NCBI RefSeq assembly: GCF_003333325.1 | Contig: NZ_QOLC01000089.1 | Location: forward strand, 154,741-218,740 | Length of the DNA: 64,000 bases | Direction: 5' to 3' | Source: Candidatus Ulvibacter alkanivorans | GTDB lineage: Bacteria > Bacteroidota > Bacteroidia > Flavobacteriales > Flavobacteriaceae | Part shown: positions 9,147 to 17,872 of the stretch, one piece after another | How the letters are laid out: each line of letters begins with the position of its first letter | How positions within the stretch are numbered: position 1 is the stretch's first letter | Translations under genes and position numbers: made by a program | Notes under the pieces: generated by a model | What the model saw: the letters and a program-made list of their open reading frames with translations, nothing else | What the model was told of the DNA's origin: nothing | Database searches by the model: none

Positions 9147-11564
9147 ATGAGTAAAAGTTGTTTGCTATTCTTTCTACTGCTAACGGCGACTATTGCGTAT
9201 GCCCAAGACTATACAATTACGGGAACCGTGGTAGATTCGAATAACAAACCCTTGTCTTTTGTAACAGTTCTGGCCTTCGAAAACGACCAAACTGAAGCTG
9301 TTAAAGGAACTTCAACCGATAAAGCAGGCGATTTTACCCTATCCGGCTTAAGTGCTACGACCCACCAATTAACCTTTAGCTTTATTGGCTTCGAAACAAA
9401 AACGATGACCTTAGCGATCGACTCCGATATAAGGTTAGACGAAATATTGCTTGTGGAACAAACGGAAAATCTTAGCGAAACCCTGGTTACCGCAAGAAAA
9501 CCTTTAATTAAAATGGAAGCAGGGAAATTGGTTTTCGAGCTGGAGAACACCTCCCTCTCTACCGGAAATACGTTCGATCTCCTTAAAAAATTGCCGGGTG
9601 TTTTAGTCGTGGGAGAATCAATTAGTATTAAATCGACCACCCCGGTGATCTATATTAACAATAAGCGTGTATATCTTTCTATGACAGAGGTGATCTCGTT
9701 GCTGCAAAACGTGGATGCAAGTGTTATTAGATCGGTAGAGGTAATTACCAACCCTTCGGCCCAGTACGATGCAGAAGCAGCCACGGTCTTAAACATTATT
9801 ACCACACGAGCTATTTCGGTGGGCTACAAAGGATCTGTGAGCGGTCGTTATGAACAAGCAATTTTTCCGAAGTACAACATAGCGACTTCCCATTTTTACA
9901 AGAACGATTGGCTTAATTTCTACGGAAGCTATAGTTTTAGCCCAAGAAAAGAATTCAAAGAAGATGATAATTTTGTTCGATTCTTCCAGCCGGATGAGGT
10001 TTCCACAAAATCAATTTGGGAATCTCGATTTACACGAACAACGCGCTCCTATGCGCATCAAGGAAATATTATTGCCGATATAACAGTAAGCGAAAAAAGC
10101 AGTGTAAGCTTTTCGGTAAATGCGTTGGTTTCACCTAACAAGACGTATCACAATACAGTTGATGCAACTATCTTTAATGCGCAACGACAATTGGATTCTA
10201 CCTTTACGACCTTAAGTGACCTTGAGAACGATACCTCCAATTTGTCTTTTAATACAGAGTACCAACAGCAGTTGGGAGAAAAAGGTGCTACCATGACCCT
10301 ATCGGGTAATTATATTCGGTACGACGAAGACCAAATGCAGGCCGTGGCAACCAATTATTTTTTACCAAATGGTTCCTTTTTGCGATCCAATAGCTTTTTT
10401 ACACAAGCCATTCAAAGAACGAATATTTTTACAGGAATGGCCGATTTTGAATTACCCTTGAGTTCTTGGAATTTACAATCGGGATTGAAATATTCGAATA
10501 TTGACACCGAAAGCGGACTCGACTTTTTTGATACCGATGGCGGCACAATACAATTCAATGCAGCTTTAAGCGATCTTTTTTTGTACGAAGAGTCTATCTT
10601 TGCTGCGTATGCCACGCTAGCCAAAGACTGGGAACAGTGGAATCTCGAAATCGGTCTGCGAGGCGAATATACCGATGTTAATGGCGACTCACAGTCGTTG
10701 GGAATTGTGAATACACAAAGCTATTTTGAATTATTTCCATCTGCCTCTATTGCCTACAATGTTTCAGAAAACAACGCTTTCGGAATTAGTTATGCAAGAA
10801 AGATCGACCGACCTCGCTACCAAAGTTTAAATCCGTTCCGCTATTTTATCAACGAGAATAACTTCAACGGAGGAAATCCAAATCTAATGCCATCTATAGA
10901 TAACAAGATAACACTAAGCTATAGTTATAAGAACAAATTATTTATCGAAGGGTATTATCAAGAAGCGGATAAACCATTAAGCATATTGACATTTCAAGAC
11001 AATGAGAATAGTACCCTTCGCAATATAGATGTAAACCTTATTCGAGATTTTCAATATAGTCTGGATATTATTTATGCAGCATCGCTCACCCCTTGGTGGT
11101 ATGCGAGTGTGGTGACTTCCACCTTTTATTTAGAGAATGAGTTCTTTTCTGTAGAAAGCGCCCAAGAGACCTTCTCGAACAATACGCTTGGGTTTTTTGC
11201 GCAAATGTATAGCGGACTTACACTTTCTTCCGAAGCAGGGATAACGAGTGATGTCACACTGTTTTATTTATCAGATTATATCACAGGTTCCTACGATATG
11301 GAAAACCAGTTCAATCTTTCGGTTTCTTTCCGAAAAGAGCTATGGAACAATAGAGCAAGCATAAGCGTGGGTGTAGATGACATATTCGACACCAATAATA
11401 TTCCGGTCGTTTCACGATACTACAATCAAGACAATCGCTATTTTGCACAAGCCGAGTCACGATTGTTCCGTGTTGGTTTTCGCTATAACTTCGGAAACGC
11501 CCTCTTGCGCGACAACAATCGATCTGAATCTACAGACGAAGGAGAACGCCTTCAAAAGAATTAA
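9147..11564 (+). CDS. Outer-membrane beta-barrel receptor (TonB-dependent receptor family, CarboxypepD-like + plug)
   Basis: An outer-membrane protein of 805 residues. A signal peptide ends at about residue 20 (TIAYAQ). Residues about 22-105 form a carboxypeptidase-regulatory-like domain (ITGTVVDSNNKPLSFVTVLA, followed later by LSFSFIGFET-type strands). A TonB plug-like domain follows, containing KLPGVLV and SVEVITNPSAQYDAEA. The rest is a long beta-barrel rich in alternating aromatic residues, of the outer membrane protein beta-barrel family 3 type. These proteins import or bind substrates too large for porins. There is no SusD partner beside it, so the ligand cannot be guessed. The next gene, dusB, starts 58 nt after its stop. 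Confidence 0.88.
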   Translation: MSKSCLLFFLLLTATIAYAQDYTITGTVVDSNNKPLSFVTVLAFENDQTEAVKGTSTDKAGDFTLSGLSATTHQLTFSFIGFETKTMTLAIDSDIRLDEILLVEQTENLSETLVTARKPLIKMEAGKLVFELENTSLSTGNTFDLLKKLPGVLVVGESISIKSTTPVIYINNKRVYLSMTEVISLLQNVDASVIRSVEVITNPSAQYDAEAATVLNIITTRAISVGYKGSVSGRYEQAIFPKYNIATSHFYKNDWLNFYGSYSFSPRKEFKEDDNFVRFFQPDEVSTKSIWESRFTRTTRSYAHQGNIIADITVSEKSSVSFSVNALVSPNKTYHNTVDATIFNAQRQLDSTFTTLSDLENDTSNLSFNTEYQQQLGEKGATMTLSGNYIRYDEDQMQAVATNYFLPNGSFLRSNSFFTQAIQRTNIFTGMADFELPLSSWNLQSGLKYSNIDTESGLDFFDTDGGTIQFNAALSDLFLYEESIFAAYATLAKDWEQWNLEIGLRGEYTDVNGDSQSLGIVNTQSYFELFPSASIAYNVSENNAFGISYARKIDRPRYQSLNPFRYFINENNFNGGNPNLMPSIDNKITLSYSYKNKLFIEGYYQEADKPLSILTFQDNENSTLRNIDVNLIRDFQYSLDIIYAASLTPWWYASVVTSTFYLENEFFSVESAQETFSNNTLGFFAQMYSGLTLSSEAGITSDVTLFYLSDYITGSYDMENQFNLSVSFRKELWNNRASISVGVDDIFDTNNIPVVSRYYNQDNRYFAQAESRLFRVGFRYNFGNALLRDNNRSESTDEGERLQKN

Positions 11565-11622
11565 GCAGCGCTTCTTTATTCCGAAACCATCAAGTAACAG
11601 GAAATTTGCATATTTTTGCACC

Positions 11623-12615
11623 ATGGCTAAAATTGGTGATTTAGATGTAGGAGAATTTCCGTTATTGCTTGCGCCCATGGAGGATGTAAGTGATCCGCCT
11701 TTTCGTGCGCTCTGTAAAGAACAAGGCGCCGATGTGGTGTACACCGAGTTTATTTCTTCGGAAGGATTAATTCGCGATGCTGCTAAAAGTGTGATGAAAT
11801 TAGACATCTACGAAAAAGAGCGACCAGTAGGGATACAAATCTTTGGCGCGGTGCTCGAATCTATGCTTCAAAGTGTCGAGATCGTAGAAGCCAGCGGGCC
11901 CGACATTATTGATATTAACTTTGGATGCCCTGTAAAAAAAGTAGTTTCTAAAGGTGCCGGAGCGGGTATCTTAAAAGACATAGACCTCATGGTCTCATTA
12001 ACAGAGGCTATGGTAAAACACACCAAGTTACCTGTAACTGTAAAAACACGATTGGGTTGGGACCACGACTCGATAAAGATCGTTGAAGTAGCCGAACGAC
12101 TCCAAGACGTGGGCTGTAAAGCCATATCGATTCACGGTAGGACCCGAGCTCAGATGTATAAAGGAGAAGCCGATTGGGCACCAATTGCCGAAGTAAAGAA
12201 CAATCCGCGTATGCATATTCCGGTATTTGGAAATGGAGATGTCGACTCGCCCGAAAAAGCTATGGAAATGCGTGATAAGTACGGATTGGATGGCGCTATG
12301 ATTGGCCGTGCGAGTATAGGATATCCATGGTTCTTTAAAGAGGTAAAACATTATTTTGAAACCGGAACCCATTGTGCACCCCCTAATATGGAGGAGCGGG
12401 TAGAAGCTGCGAGACGACATCTACAAATGGCGATCGACTGGAAAGGGGAGAAATTAGGAGTATTCGAAACCCGACGACATTATACCAATTACTTTAAAGG
12501 CATCCCGAACTTTAAAGAATATCGAATGAAGATGGTTACCAGCGATGATGCTTCCGATGTGTTTGCTGCTTTCGATGAAGCATTAGAGCACTTTGGCGAC
12601 CATCAGTTTGCTTAA
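11623..12615 (+). CDS. dusB: tRNA-dihydrouridine synthase B
   Basis: An FMN-dependent enzyme that reduces specific uridines in the D-loop of tRNA to dihydrouridine. The TIM-barrel signature is clear: PLLLAPMEDVSDPPFR at residues 13-28, the catalytic Cys102 in INFGCPVKK, HGRTRAQMYKG, and FGNGDV with IGRASIG for phosphate binding. I choose the ATG at 11623 (MAKIGDLDVG), which gives 330 residues as in the family. An in-frame extension to 11377 would run through the end of the receptor gene. A TATTTTTG box ends 5 nt before the ATG and may be a promoter with a very short leader. Its stop shares the bases TTAA with the convergent permease gene. Confidence 0.94.
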   Translation: MAKIGDLDVGEFPLLLAPMEDVSDPPFRALCKEQGADVVYTEFISSEGLIRDAAKSVMKLDIYEKERPVGIQIFGAVLESMLQSVEIVEASGPDIIDINFGCPVKKVVSKGAGAGILKDIDLMVSLTEAMVKHTKLPVTVKTRLGWDHDSIKIVEVAERLQDVGCKAISIHGRTRAQMYKGEADWAPIAEVKNNPRMHIPVFGNGDVDSPEKAMEMRDKYGLDGAMIGRASIGYPWFFKEVKHYFETGTHCAPPNMEERVEAARRHLQMAIDWKGEKLGVFETRRHYTNYFKGIPNFKEYRMKMVTSDDASDVFAAFDEALEHFGDHQFA

Positions 12616-13817
12616 CGCAATAAGGTAGGAGAGATTCTTCGCGCTGCTATTTTAGAAGCTATTCCGCCGAGCGCCGCTATGGTTGTAAACACGATCAACA
12701 AATTGATCCATTCAAACCGTACCGGATACGGTAGCGATGGTGTAATAGGAATAAACCCAAATTGCCTTTGTAAGAGTACGGCCGTAACACCTAATAAAAG
12801 ACCTATTATGGCTCCTATTAGCGTCATTAAAAACCCTTCGTAAAAGAAAATAGCGCGAACTTGCTTTAAGGTGAGACCTAAAGAGATCAACGTTCGGATA
12901 TTGCTCTTTTTTTCCAAGATCATCATGATTATGGTTCCTGCTATATTAAAGATCGCAATAGCCGCGATCAGGCTAACAAATATGTATACGAACAAATTTT
13001 CGGCATTCAACATTTTATAGAGCGCATCGTTTTGTTGAATGCGATTCTTTATAATGGTTTCTTCTGAAAAAACTGCGGCAATCTTTCGACGTATCGCTGC
13101 TTCTTCGGCACCAGGTTCTAATTTAAATTCTACAGATGAGATCGTTGTGCTGTCCAAATTGAGCAATCTACGGGCGAAATCGATTTCGGTAAAGACGTAT
13201 TTATTGTCTAATTCTTCATTTACCGAGTATATTCCGGAAACAACAGTACTTTCCTTATTAAATGCTTCGGAAGGATCCAATCTGTTTATTTGCCCGGTTC
13301 CCGGTTTGGGAACATAGATCTCTAACAGGTCATTATAATCTTGAACATTTAGAGAAAGTTTATTAGCTGTTCCCAACCCTATAACGGCTTCATCGGCATT
13401 TGAAGAAAACCAATTTCGGAAAAACAGTATGCTGTCTATCGGATTTACCAATCCAAAATTTTTATCTACTCCTTTAATAAAGGCGATATGGTTCTTTCCT
13501 TTATATTGAAGAGAAACACGCTCTTCTATTATGGTCGAAAAAGCTTCTATTCCCTCTATCTGGTTTATTGATTCGGAAGCATTTTCAGAAAAAGTCAACG
13601 TTTTTCCAGTGGCAGGTAGCACTTTTAGATCGCTGTCAAATACATTGGTAAACTGAAGGCTAAAATCTCGCAATCCGGCAAAGCCAGACAAAACGATAAA
13701 GAGTGCCATCGCTCCAACCACTACCGCTACCACCGCAATTCTGGAAATAATGTTTACTGCGTTCTTGTTGCTTTTGGAGAAGAGGTACCGCTTCGCGATG
13801 TAAAGAGGGAAATTCAA
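12612..13817 (-). CDS. ABC transporter permease, LolC/LolE-FtsX type
   Basis: An inner-membrane permease of the MacB/FtsX superfamily. An N-terminal helix (IAVVAVVVGAMALFIVLSG) is followed by a large periplasmic domain. Three C-terminal helices include the conserved RTLISLGLTLKQVRAIFFYEG region. This matches LolC/E, which releases lipoproteins to LolA. No ATPase gene is adjacent. The most likely start is a TTG at 13817 (reading (M)NFPLYIAKRYLFSK), one base after the rbfA stop; homologues begin with this segment as I remember them. An ATG at 13871 in the same frame would overlap rbfA by 53 nt and add 18 basic residues. The 3' end overlaps the dusB stop by 4 nt. Confidence 0.85.
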   Translation of the reverse strand: MNFPLYIAKRYLFSKSNKNAVNIISRIAVVAVVVGAMALFIVLSGFAGLRDFSLQFTNVFDSDLKVLPATGKTLTFSENASESINQIEGIEAFSTIIEERVSLQYKGKNHIAFIKGVDKNFGLVNPIDSILFFRNWFSSNADEAVIGLGTANKLSLNVQDYNDLLEIYVPKPGTGQINRLDPSEAFNKESTVVSGIYSVNEELDNKYVFTEIDFARRLLNLDSTTISSVEFKLEPGAEEAAIRRKIAAVFSEETIIKNRIQQNDALYKMLNAENLFVYIFVSLIAAIAIFNIAGTIIMMILEKKSNIRTLISLGLTLKQVRAIFFYEGFLMTLIGAIIGLLLGVTAVLLQRQFGFIPITPSLPYPVRFEWINLLIVFTTIAALGGIASKIAARRISPTLLR

Positions 13818-13818
13818 T

Positions 13819-14214
13819 TTAGGTTTTTTTGCGCTTAGGGAGCAACTCCGGATTTTCAATCGGGTTTTCATCTCCTTTAACGGCTTTTTCTATATTATTT
13901 ATATACTCTAGTGAATCGTCGTTGTAAAAAATAAGATCGGGCATCTTTCGCAATTGATTCTTTGTTAACTGAGCGATTTGATGTTTAATCTTAGGCTTTA
14001 AGGTGTTTAACTCGGCGATCATAGCCTTCGCTTTCTCGGCAGGAAACACGCTTACGTACACTTTTGCAATCGATAAATCGACCGTGACCGAAACCTTAGA
14101 AACTGAAATAATGATACCCAGTTGGCCCGATTCCCGAAGAAGTTGTTGCAATACATTGGCCAAGTCGCTCTGTAGAACACCGGCAATTTTTTTCTGTCTG
14201 TTACTTTCTGTCAT
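13819..14214 (-). CDS. rbfA: Ribosome-binding factor A
   Basis: A small KH-fold assembly factor that binds the immature 30S subunit near helix 1 of 16S rRNA and is needed at low temperature. The product has 131 residues. The start MTESNRQKKIAGVLQSDLA corresponds to the usual R-x-x-R-x-xx-IQ-x-x-L opening. VSVTVDLSIAKVYVSVFP is the central beta hairpin, and RKMPDLIFYNDDSLEY is the C-terminal family signature (PELxFxxDxS). It is followed directly by the LolC/E-type permease gene on the same strand, so the two are co-transcribed. Confidence 0.94.
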   Translation of the reverse strand: MTESNRQKKIAGVLQSDLANVLQQLLRESGQLGIIISVSKVSVTVDLSIAKVYVSVFPAEKAKAMIAELNTLKPKIKHQIAQLTKNQLRKMPDLIFYNDDSLEYINNIEKAVKGDENPIENPELLPKRKKT

Positions 14215-14274
14215 ACTGCAAAAATACTACATTTAAACATTGTTATTTTTTCTAATCGAAATTATCTCCAATTT

Positions 14275-14676
14275 ATGAATAAAATAGAGCATATAGGCAT
14301 CGCGGTAAAAAATATAGAAAGCGCCAATCAATTGTACAAAAAGTTGTTAGGTTATGAGCATTATAAAACAGAAACAGTGGAGAGCGAGGGCGTAACTACT
14401 TCCTTTTTCACTTGCGGCGAAAGCAAAATAGAGTTATTAGAAGCCCAGCATCAAGACAGCCCAATTGCTAAATTCATAGAAAAAAGAGGGGAAGGCATCC
14501 ACCATGTTGCTTTTGCGGTGAGTGATATAAAGGCAGAAATAAAACGATTACAAGCAGAAGGGTTTACCGTTTTAAATGATACCCCAAAAAAAGGGGCCGA
14601 CAATAAATGGGTGGTTTTTTTACATCCGAAATCTACAAGCGGAGTACTGGTAGAGTTATGTCAAGAAATAGAATAG
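14275..14676 (+). CDS. mce: Methylmalonyl-CoA epimerase
   Basis: Interconverts (2R)- and (2S)-methylmalonyl-CoA, linking propionyl-CoA and succinyl-CoA metabolism. The 133-residue protein is a single glyoxalase/VOC fold. It opens with KIEHIGIAVKNIESAN (metal ligand His), and contains KIELLEAQ, the GIHHVAFAV strand with a second His, and VLVELCQ with the C-terminal Glu ligand. It is divergent from rbfA by 60 bp and precedes the tRNA gene. Methylmalonyl-CoA mutase subunits are not in this window, although in Bacteroidota they often sit elsewhere. Confidence 0.93.
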   Translation: MNKIEHIGIAVKNIESANQLYKKLLGYEHYKTETVESEGVTTSFFTCGESKIELLEAQHQDSPIAKFIEKRGEGIHHVAFAVSDIKAEIKRLQAEGFTVLNDTPKKGADNKWVVFLHPKSTSGVLVELCQEIE

Positions 14677-14708
14677 CGGCAGATTTGGCTATTATTATCG
14701 AGAAATAG

Positions 14709-14738
14709 TTTGAATTTTTCATAAAGTGCTTATCTTTG
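14709..14738 (+). promoter_or_regulatory. Promoter of the CAU tRNA
   Basis: TTTG (14709-14712) and TATCTTTG (14731-14738) are separated by 18 nt, an exact match to the Bacteroidota TTTG-N17-23-TAnnTTTG promoter. Transcription would begin a few bases before the tRNA at 14751. Confidence 0.75.
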
Positions 14739-14750
14739 CAAACTGTTTTA

Positions 14751-14824
14751 GGTCCCATAGCTCAGCTGGTTAGAGCACCTGACTCATAATCAGGGGGTCC
14801 ATGGTTCGAGCCCATGTGGGACCA
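14751..14824 (+). tRNA. tRNA with CAU anticodon, probably tRNA-Ile2 (lysidine-modified)
   Basis: A full cloverleaf of 74 nt. The acceptor arm GGTCCCA pairs with TGGGACC, the D-arm contains AGCTCAGCTGGTTAGAGC, the anticodon stem is CTGAC/TCAG with loop CATAA around CAT, and the T-arm has GGTTCGAGCC. The 3' CCA is not encoded. CAU is shared by initiator Met, elongator Met and AUA-reading Ile2. Positions 4 and 5 of the acceptor stem are C, paired to G, which is the TilS recognition feature of tRNA-Ile2 as known from E. coli, so Ile2 is my preferred call. Elongator Met cannot be excluded from one gene. Confidence 0.93.
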
Positions 14825-15018
14825 CTAAGTAAATCTTTGAAGTTTGAGTTACTTGTTTGAATAGCACATTCATAAAAAAACTCGTTGTTCTTTTATTTCG
14901 TATATCAATTGTGGGAAGATCAAAATCAGCTTTAGACAAAAATTTTGTATCAAGCTAATTACAAAGCAATTTTTAGATTAAATTTGAGTTATTAAGTGTT
15001 TGATATTTAAAGATTTTC

Positions 15019-15048
15019 TTTGTTGTTTAAAAAAAATTATTACTTTAG
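15019..15048 (+). promoter_or_regulatory. Possible promoter of the PID-CTERM-like gene
   Basis: TTTG (15019-15022) lies 18 nt before TACTTTAG (15041-15048), one mismatch from TAnnTTTG. It ends only 8 nt before the preferred ATG at 15057, which would make the mRNA almost leaderless. That closeness lowers confidence. Confidence 0.4.
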
Positions 15049-15056
15049 ACCCCTAT

Positions 15057-15284
15057 ATGCGACCCCAAATCGTAACTATACTAGCCCTTTTACTAGCTTT
15101 TGCTAGTAATATTCCTATGTCTGCTCAGACATCAGGAGGTGTCGGGAATGGGGGGAATCCACCACCACCAACTCCACCACCGCCGGAATTACCTTTAGAT
15201 AATGGATTACTTCTTTTACTTTTTCTAGGATTAGCGTATGGATGTTTTGTCGCGATTCGAAGATCGAAGGCTATTCGTAACTAG
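15057..15284 (+). CDS. Proline-rich miniprotein with a PID-CTERM-like sorting tail
   Basis: A 75-residue secreted protein. It has a signal peptide (MRPQIVTILALLLAFASN, cleavage near SAQ), a Gly/Asn linker and a PPPPTPPPPELP stretch. Then come the tripeptide PLD, a hydrophobic helix GLLLLLFLGLAYG and a basic end FVAIRRSKAIRN. Signal peptide plus P-[IL]-D motif plus helix plus Arg/Lys tail is the layout of exosortase-like sorting signals known in Bacteroidota as PID-CTERM. Here almost nothing lies between signal and tail, so the mature product would be a tiny Gly/Pro-rich peptide. An in-frame ATG at 15000 would add 19 residues before the signal. No sorting enzyme is in the window. Its 3' end overlaps ribE by 14 nt. 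Confidence 0.6.
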   Translation: MRPQIVTILALLLAFASNIPMSAQTSGGVGNGGNPPPPTPPPPELPLDNGLLLLLFLGLAYGCFVAIRRSKAIRN

Positions 15285-15861
15285 TAGTTAATCGCTTTAC
15301 ATATTTTCCTACCACATCAAATTCTAAGTTTACCGTACTCCCTTCAGAAAGCTCTTTAAAATTAGTATGGGTATAGGTGTAAGGAATAATGGCAACACGA
15401 AATGTGTTCGCGACCGAATCGACGACTGTCAAACTTACACCATTCACGGTTATAGATCCCTTTTCAATAGTTACATTTCCCAAGGTTTCGTCATATTCGA
15501 AACTAAAATACCAACTTCCCGAAGCTTCTTTTATACTCGTACAAACACCTGTTTGGTCCACATGCCCTTGCACCAAATGACCATCCAATCGATCCCCTAA
15601 TTTCATCGCGCGTTCTAGATTTACGAAATCACCTTCTTTTAAGGTGCCCAAATTAGTTTTTAACAATGTTTCTTGAATGGCTGTAACCGTATATAAATTT
15701 TCGCTACATGCTACTACAGTAAGACAAACGCCATTGTGTGCAACGCTTTGGTCAATTTTTAATTCTGAAGCAAGATCGCTTTGCACTTCAATGTGCAAAT
15801 TTTCACCCTCTTTCGTAAGCGTCTTAATTTTTCCAACCGACTCAATAATTCCCGTAAACAT
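15271..15861 (-). CDS. ribE: Riboflavin synthase, alpha subunit
   Basis: Catalyses dismutation of two 6,7-dimethyl-8-ribityllumazine molecules into riboflavin. The protein has 196 residues and two homologous lumazine-binding barrels. The first begins MFTGIIESVGKI and contains NGVCLTVV. The second contains GHLVQGHVDQTG and NGVSLTVVD. This internal duplication is diagnostic. It is divergent from pdxA across 60 bp. A TACTTTTG element on the minus strand (15894-15887) is a plausible -7 box for it, and a TACATTTG element on the plus strand (15874-15881) could serve pdxA. Confidence 0.95.
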   Translation of the reverse strand: MFTGIIESVGKIKTLTKEGENLHIEVQSDLASELKIDQSVAHNGVCLTVVACSENLYTVTAIQETLLKTNLGTLKEGDFVNLERAMKLGDRLDGHLVQGHVDQTGVCTSIKEASGSWYFSFEYDETLGNVTIEKGSITVNGVSLTVVDSVANTFRVAIIPYTYTHTNFKELSEGSTVNLEFDVVGKYVKRLTTSYE

Positions 15862-15921
15862 TCTTTATTTAGTTACATTTGCAATACAAAAGTACTAATT
15901 AAATAAGGGATATAGACGGCA

Positions 15922-16983
15922 ATGAGCAAGCGGAATAAAATAAAAGTGGGCATTTCTATTGGCGATCTCAATGGCATCGGAAGTGAGATCGTCTTAAAAA
16001 CATTTCAAGATACTCGAATGCTAGAATTATGCACTCCGGTGCTATTTGCCAATGTAAAATTGTTGTCACAGTTAAAGAAAGATTACGAGCTGAACATAAA
16101 TCTGCAAGGCATTGATTCCGCAGAAAATAGTATTCCAAAAAAAATAAACGTCATTAATGTTTGGAAAGAACATGTTGATGTTCACTTCGGAAAAGAAGAA
16201 AAGATAGCCGGAAGCTATGCCTTAAAATCATTAGAAGCTGCTGTAGCCGCTTTAAAAAAGGAGGAAATTGATGTATTGGTAACTGCGCCCATTAATAAGT
16301 CGAATATTCAATCTGAAAAATTCAATTTTCCCGGCCATACAGACTACCTTGCCAAAGAGCTTGAAGGTGATAGTCTTATGCTTATGTTGTCCGAACAATT
16401 ACGCGTGGGCTTATTAACAGATCATGTTGCAGTCAAGGATGTGGCGAAAACCATAACACGGGAATTAATTGAGAAGAAGATCAATATTATAAATCGCACC
16501 TTGATCCAGGATTTTGGAATTGACAAACCCAAAATAGCGGTGTTGGGCATTAATCCGCATAACGGAGATAACGGGGTGATTGGTACCGAAGACGACACAA
16601 TTTTAAAACCAACACTAGATAACCTGCGAAATAATGGTAAACTAGTGTTTGGACCTTATGCGGCCGACAGTTTTTTTGGCTCGGCCAATTACAAGAATTT
16701 TGATGTGGTAATTGCATCCTATCACGATCAAGGATTAACGCCTTTTAAAACATTGGCCTTTGGTACCGGTGTAAATTTCACGGCCGGATTAAATAGAATT
16801 CGAACCTCTCCCGATCATGGGACCGCTTACGACGTAGCGGGTAAGAATGTGGCCAACTACGAATCGTTTCGAGAAGCGGTATACAGCGCCATTCAAATTT
16901 TCAGAAAACGAAAAGAATACAAAAAAATCACTAAAAATCCGTTGCAACCACAACGCAAAAAAAGCTTTTCGAAAAAGAAGTAA
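15922..16983 (+). CDS. pdxA: 4-hydroxythreonine-4-phosphate dehydrogenase
   Basis: Oxidises 4-phosphohydroxy-L-threonine in the DXP-dependent route to pyridoxal phosphate. The product has 353 residues. Family signatures are VGISIGDLNGIGSEIVLK at the N-terminus, TAPINK, FPGHTDYLA (metal-binding His), GINPHNGDNG, and SYHDQGLTPFKTLAF with another metal His, followed by RTSPDHGTAYD. The C-terminus ends in a strongly basic tail (RKKSFSKKK) that is not part of the enzyme core. It precedes the yceD-rpmF genes, but a separate promoter lies in between. Confidence 0.95.
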   Translation: MSKRNKIKVGISIGDLNGIGSEIVLKTFQDTRMLELCTPVLFANVKLLSQLKKDYELNINLQGIDSAENSIPKKINVINVWKEHVDVHFGKEEKIAGSYALKSLEAAVAALKKEEIDVLVTAPINKSNIQSEKFNFPGHTDYLAKELEGDSLMLMLSEQLRVGLLTDHVAVKDVAKTITRELIEKKINIINRTLIQDFGIDKPKIAVLGINPHNGDNGVIGTEDDTILKPTLDNLRNNGKLVFGPYAADSFFGSANYKNFDVVIASYHDQGLTPFKTLAFGTGVNFTAGLNRIRTSPDHGTAYDVAGKNVANYESFREAVYSAIQIFRKRKEYKKITKNPLQPQRKKSFSKKK

Positions 16984-16992
16984 CGATTCCCT

Positions 16993-17020
16993 TTTGAATT
17001 CAAATAATTTTTTATCTTTG
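16993..17020 (+). promoter_or_regulatory. Promoter of the yceD-rpmF operon
   Basis: TTTG (16993-16996) and TATCTTTG (17013-17020) are spaced by 16 nt, close to the Bacteroidota consensus. The leader to the ATG at 17065 would be about 40 nt. Confidence 0.65.
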
Positions 17021-17064
17021 CACCCGCCTTATTTATAAGGTGGAAGCATAAAACAGGTGTGATA

Positions 17065-17613
17065 ATGAAGGAACTGAAAGAATTTACGATTCCATTCGTG
17101 GGGTTAAAATTAGGGGAACACCGGTTTGATTTTACGATTGAGAAACCGTTCTTTGAGCATTTTGAGTATGACGAATTTAATGATGTAAACATTAAACTCG
17201 ATGTGTTGTTAGAAAAAAAGACGACGCTGCTTGAATTTACACTATCCTTTGAGGGAACTGTAAATGTAGCCTGTGATATTACGAACGAACCTTTTGATCA
17301 AGAAATTTCGGGAGAATATCACTTCGTAGTGAAGTTTGGAGAAGAATTTAATGACGAGAATGAAGACTTGTTAATCTTACCACATGGGAGTTTTGAAGTT
17401 AACATTCAACAATACATCTACGAATCGATCGTGTTGGCTAGACCCACACGCAACATTCACCCAGGAGTGGAAGATGGAACATTGCAAAGTGAGATACTCG
17501 ATAAACTTGAAGAATTACGCCCGGGAGAGGGAGGCCAAGCTAGCGAATCTAGCGATATGGACGAAACCGACCCACGTTGGGATACATTAAAAAAACTATT
17601 AACGGATAAATAA
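17065..17613 (+). CDS. DUF177 / YceD family protein
   Basis: A conserved protein encoded just before ribosomal protein L32 in most bacteria; members affect 23S rRNA maturation in E. coli and plants. Here the 182 residues contain the family core [18 protein letters not shown] (the equivalent position often has a CxRC-type motif). An acidic segment ([15 protein letters not shown]) and the C-terminal [14 protein letters not shown] just before the stop also fit the family. I prefer the ATG at 17065; a GTG two codons upstream (17059) is also possible. It lies 8 nt before rpmF, so they share a transcript. Confidence 0.85.
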   Translation: MKELKEFTIPFVGLKLGEHRFDFTIEKPFFEHFEYDEFNDVNIKLDVLLEKKTTLLEFTLSFEGTVNVACDITNEPFDQEISGEYHFVVKFGEEFNDENEDLLILPHGSFEVNIQQYIYESIVLARPTRNIHPGVEDGTLQSEILDKLEELRPGEGGQASESSDMDETDPRWDTLKKLLTDK

Positions 17614-17621
17614 TATTAGTA

Positions 17622-17819
17622 ATGGCACATCCAAAGAGAAAAATCTCGAAAACAAGAAGAGATAAAAGAAGAACACATTACAAAGCAACTGCACCACAGA
17701 TCGCTACCGATCCAACAACCGGTGAAGCGCATTTATACCACAGAGCACACTGGCACGAAGGGAAATTGTATTACCGCGGTCAAGTAGTGATCGACGCTAC
17801 CGAAGAGGTAGAAGCGTAA
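17622..17819 (+). CDS. rpmF: 50S ribosomal protein bL32
   Basis: A 65-residue large-subunit protein. The [20 protein letters not shown] opening is the classic L32 N-terminus. There are no cysteines, so this is the zinc-independent form. The C-terminal extension [16 protein letters not shown] is typical of Bacteroidota. It is followed by a strong terminator, which ends the operon. Confidence 0.96.
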   Translation: MAHPKRKISKTRRDKRRTHYKATAPQIATDPTTGEAHLYHRAHWHEGKLYYRGQVVIDATEEVEA

Positions 17820-17842
17820 GTTGTTTTCTAACAATAGAATAG

Positions 17843-17872
17843 AACTCTCACACTCCTGTGAGAGTTTTTTTG
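17843..17872 (+). terminator. Intrinsic terminator after rpmF
   Basis: AACTCTCACA (17843-17852), a CTCC loop and TGTGAGAGTT (17857-17866) form a perfect 10-bp stem, followed by a run of seven T. Confidence 0.92.

Noticed and set aside
11377..11622. N-terminal extension of DusB
   Set aside because: It lies inside the receptor gene and removes the typical DusB start.
14826..14853. AAGTAA/TTACTT stem after the CAU tRNA as terminator
   Set aside because: Six weak pairs with a long loop and no T tract.
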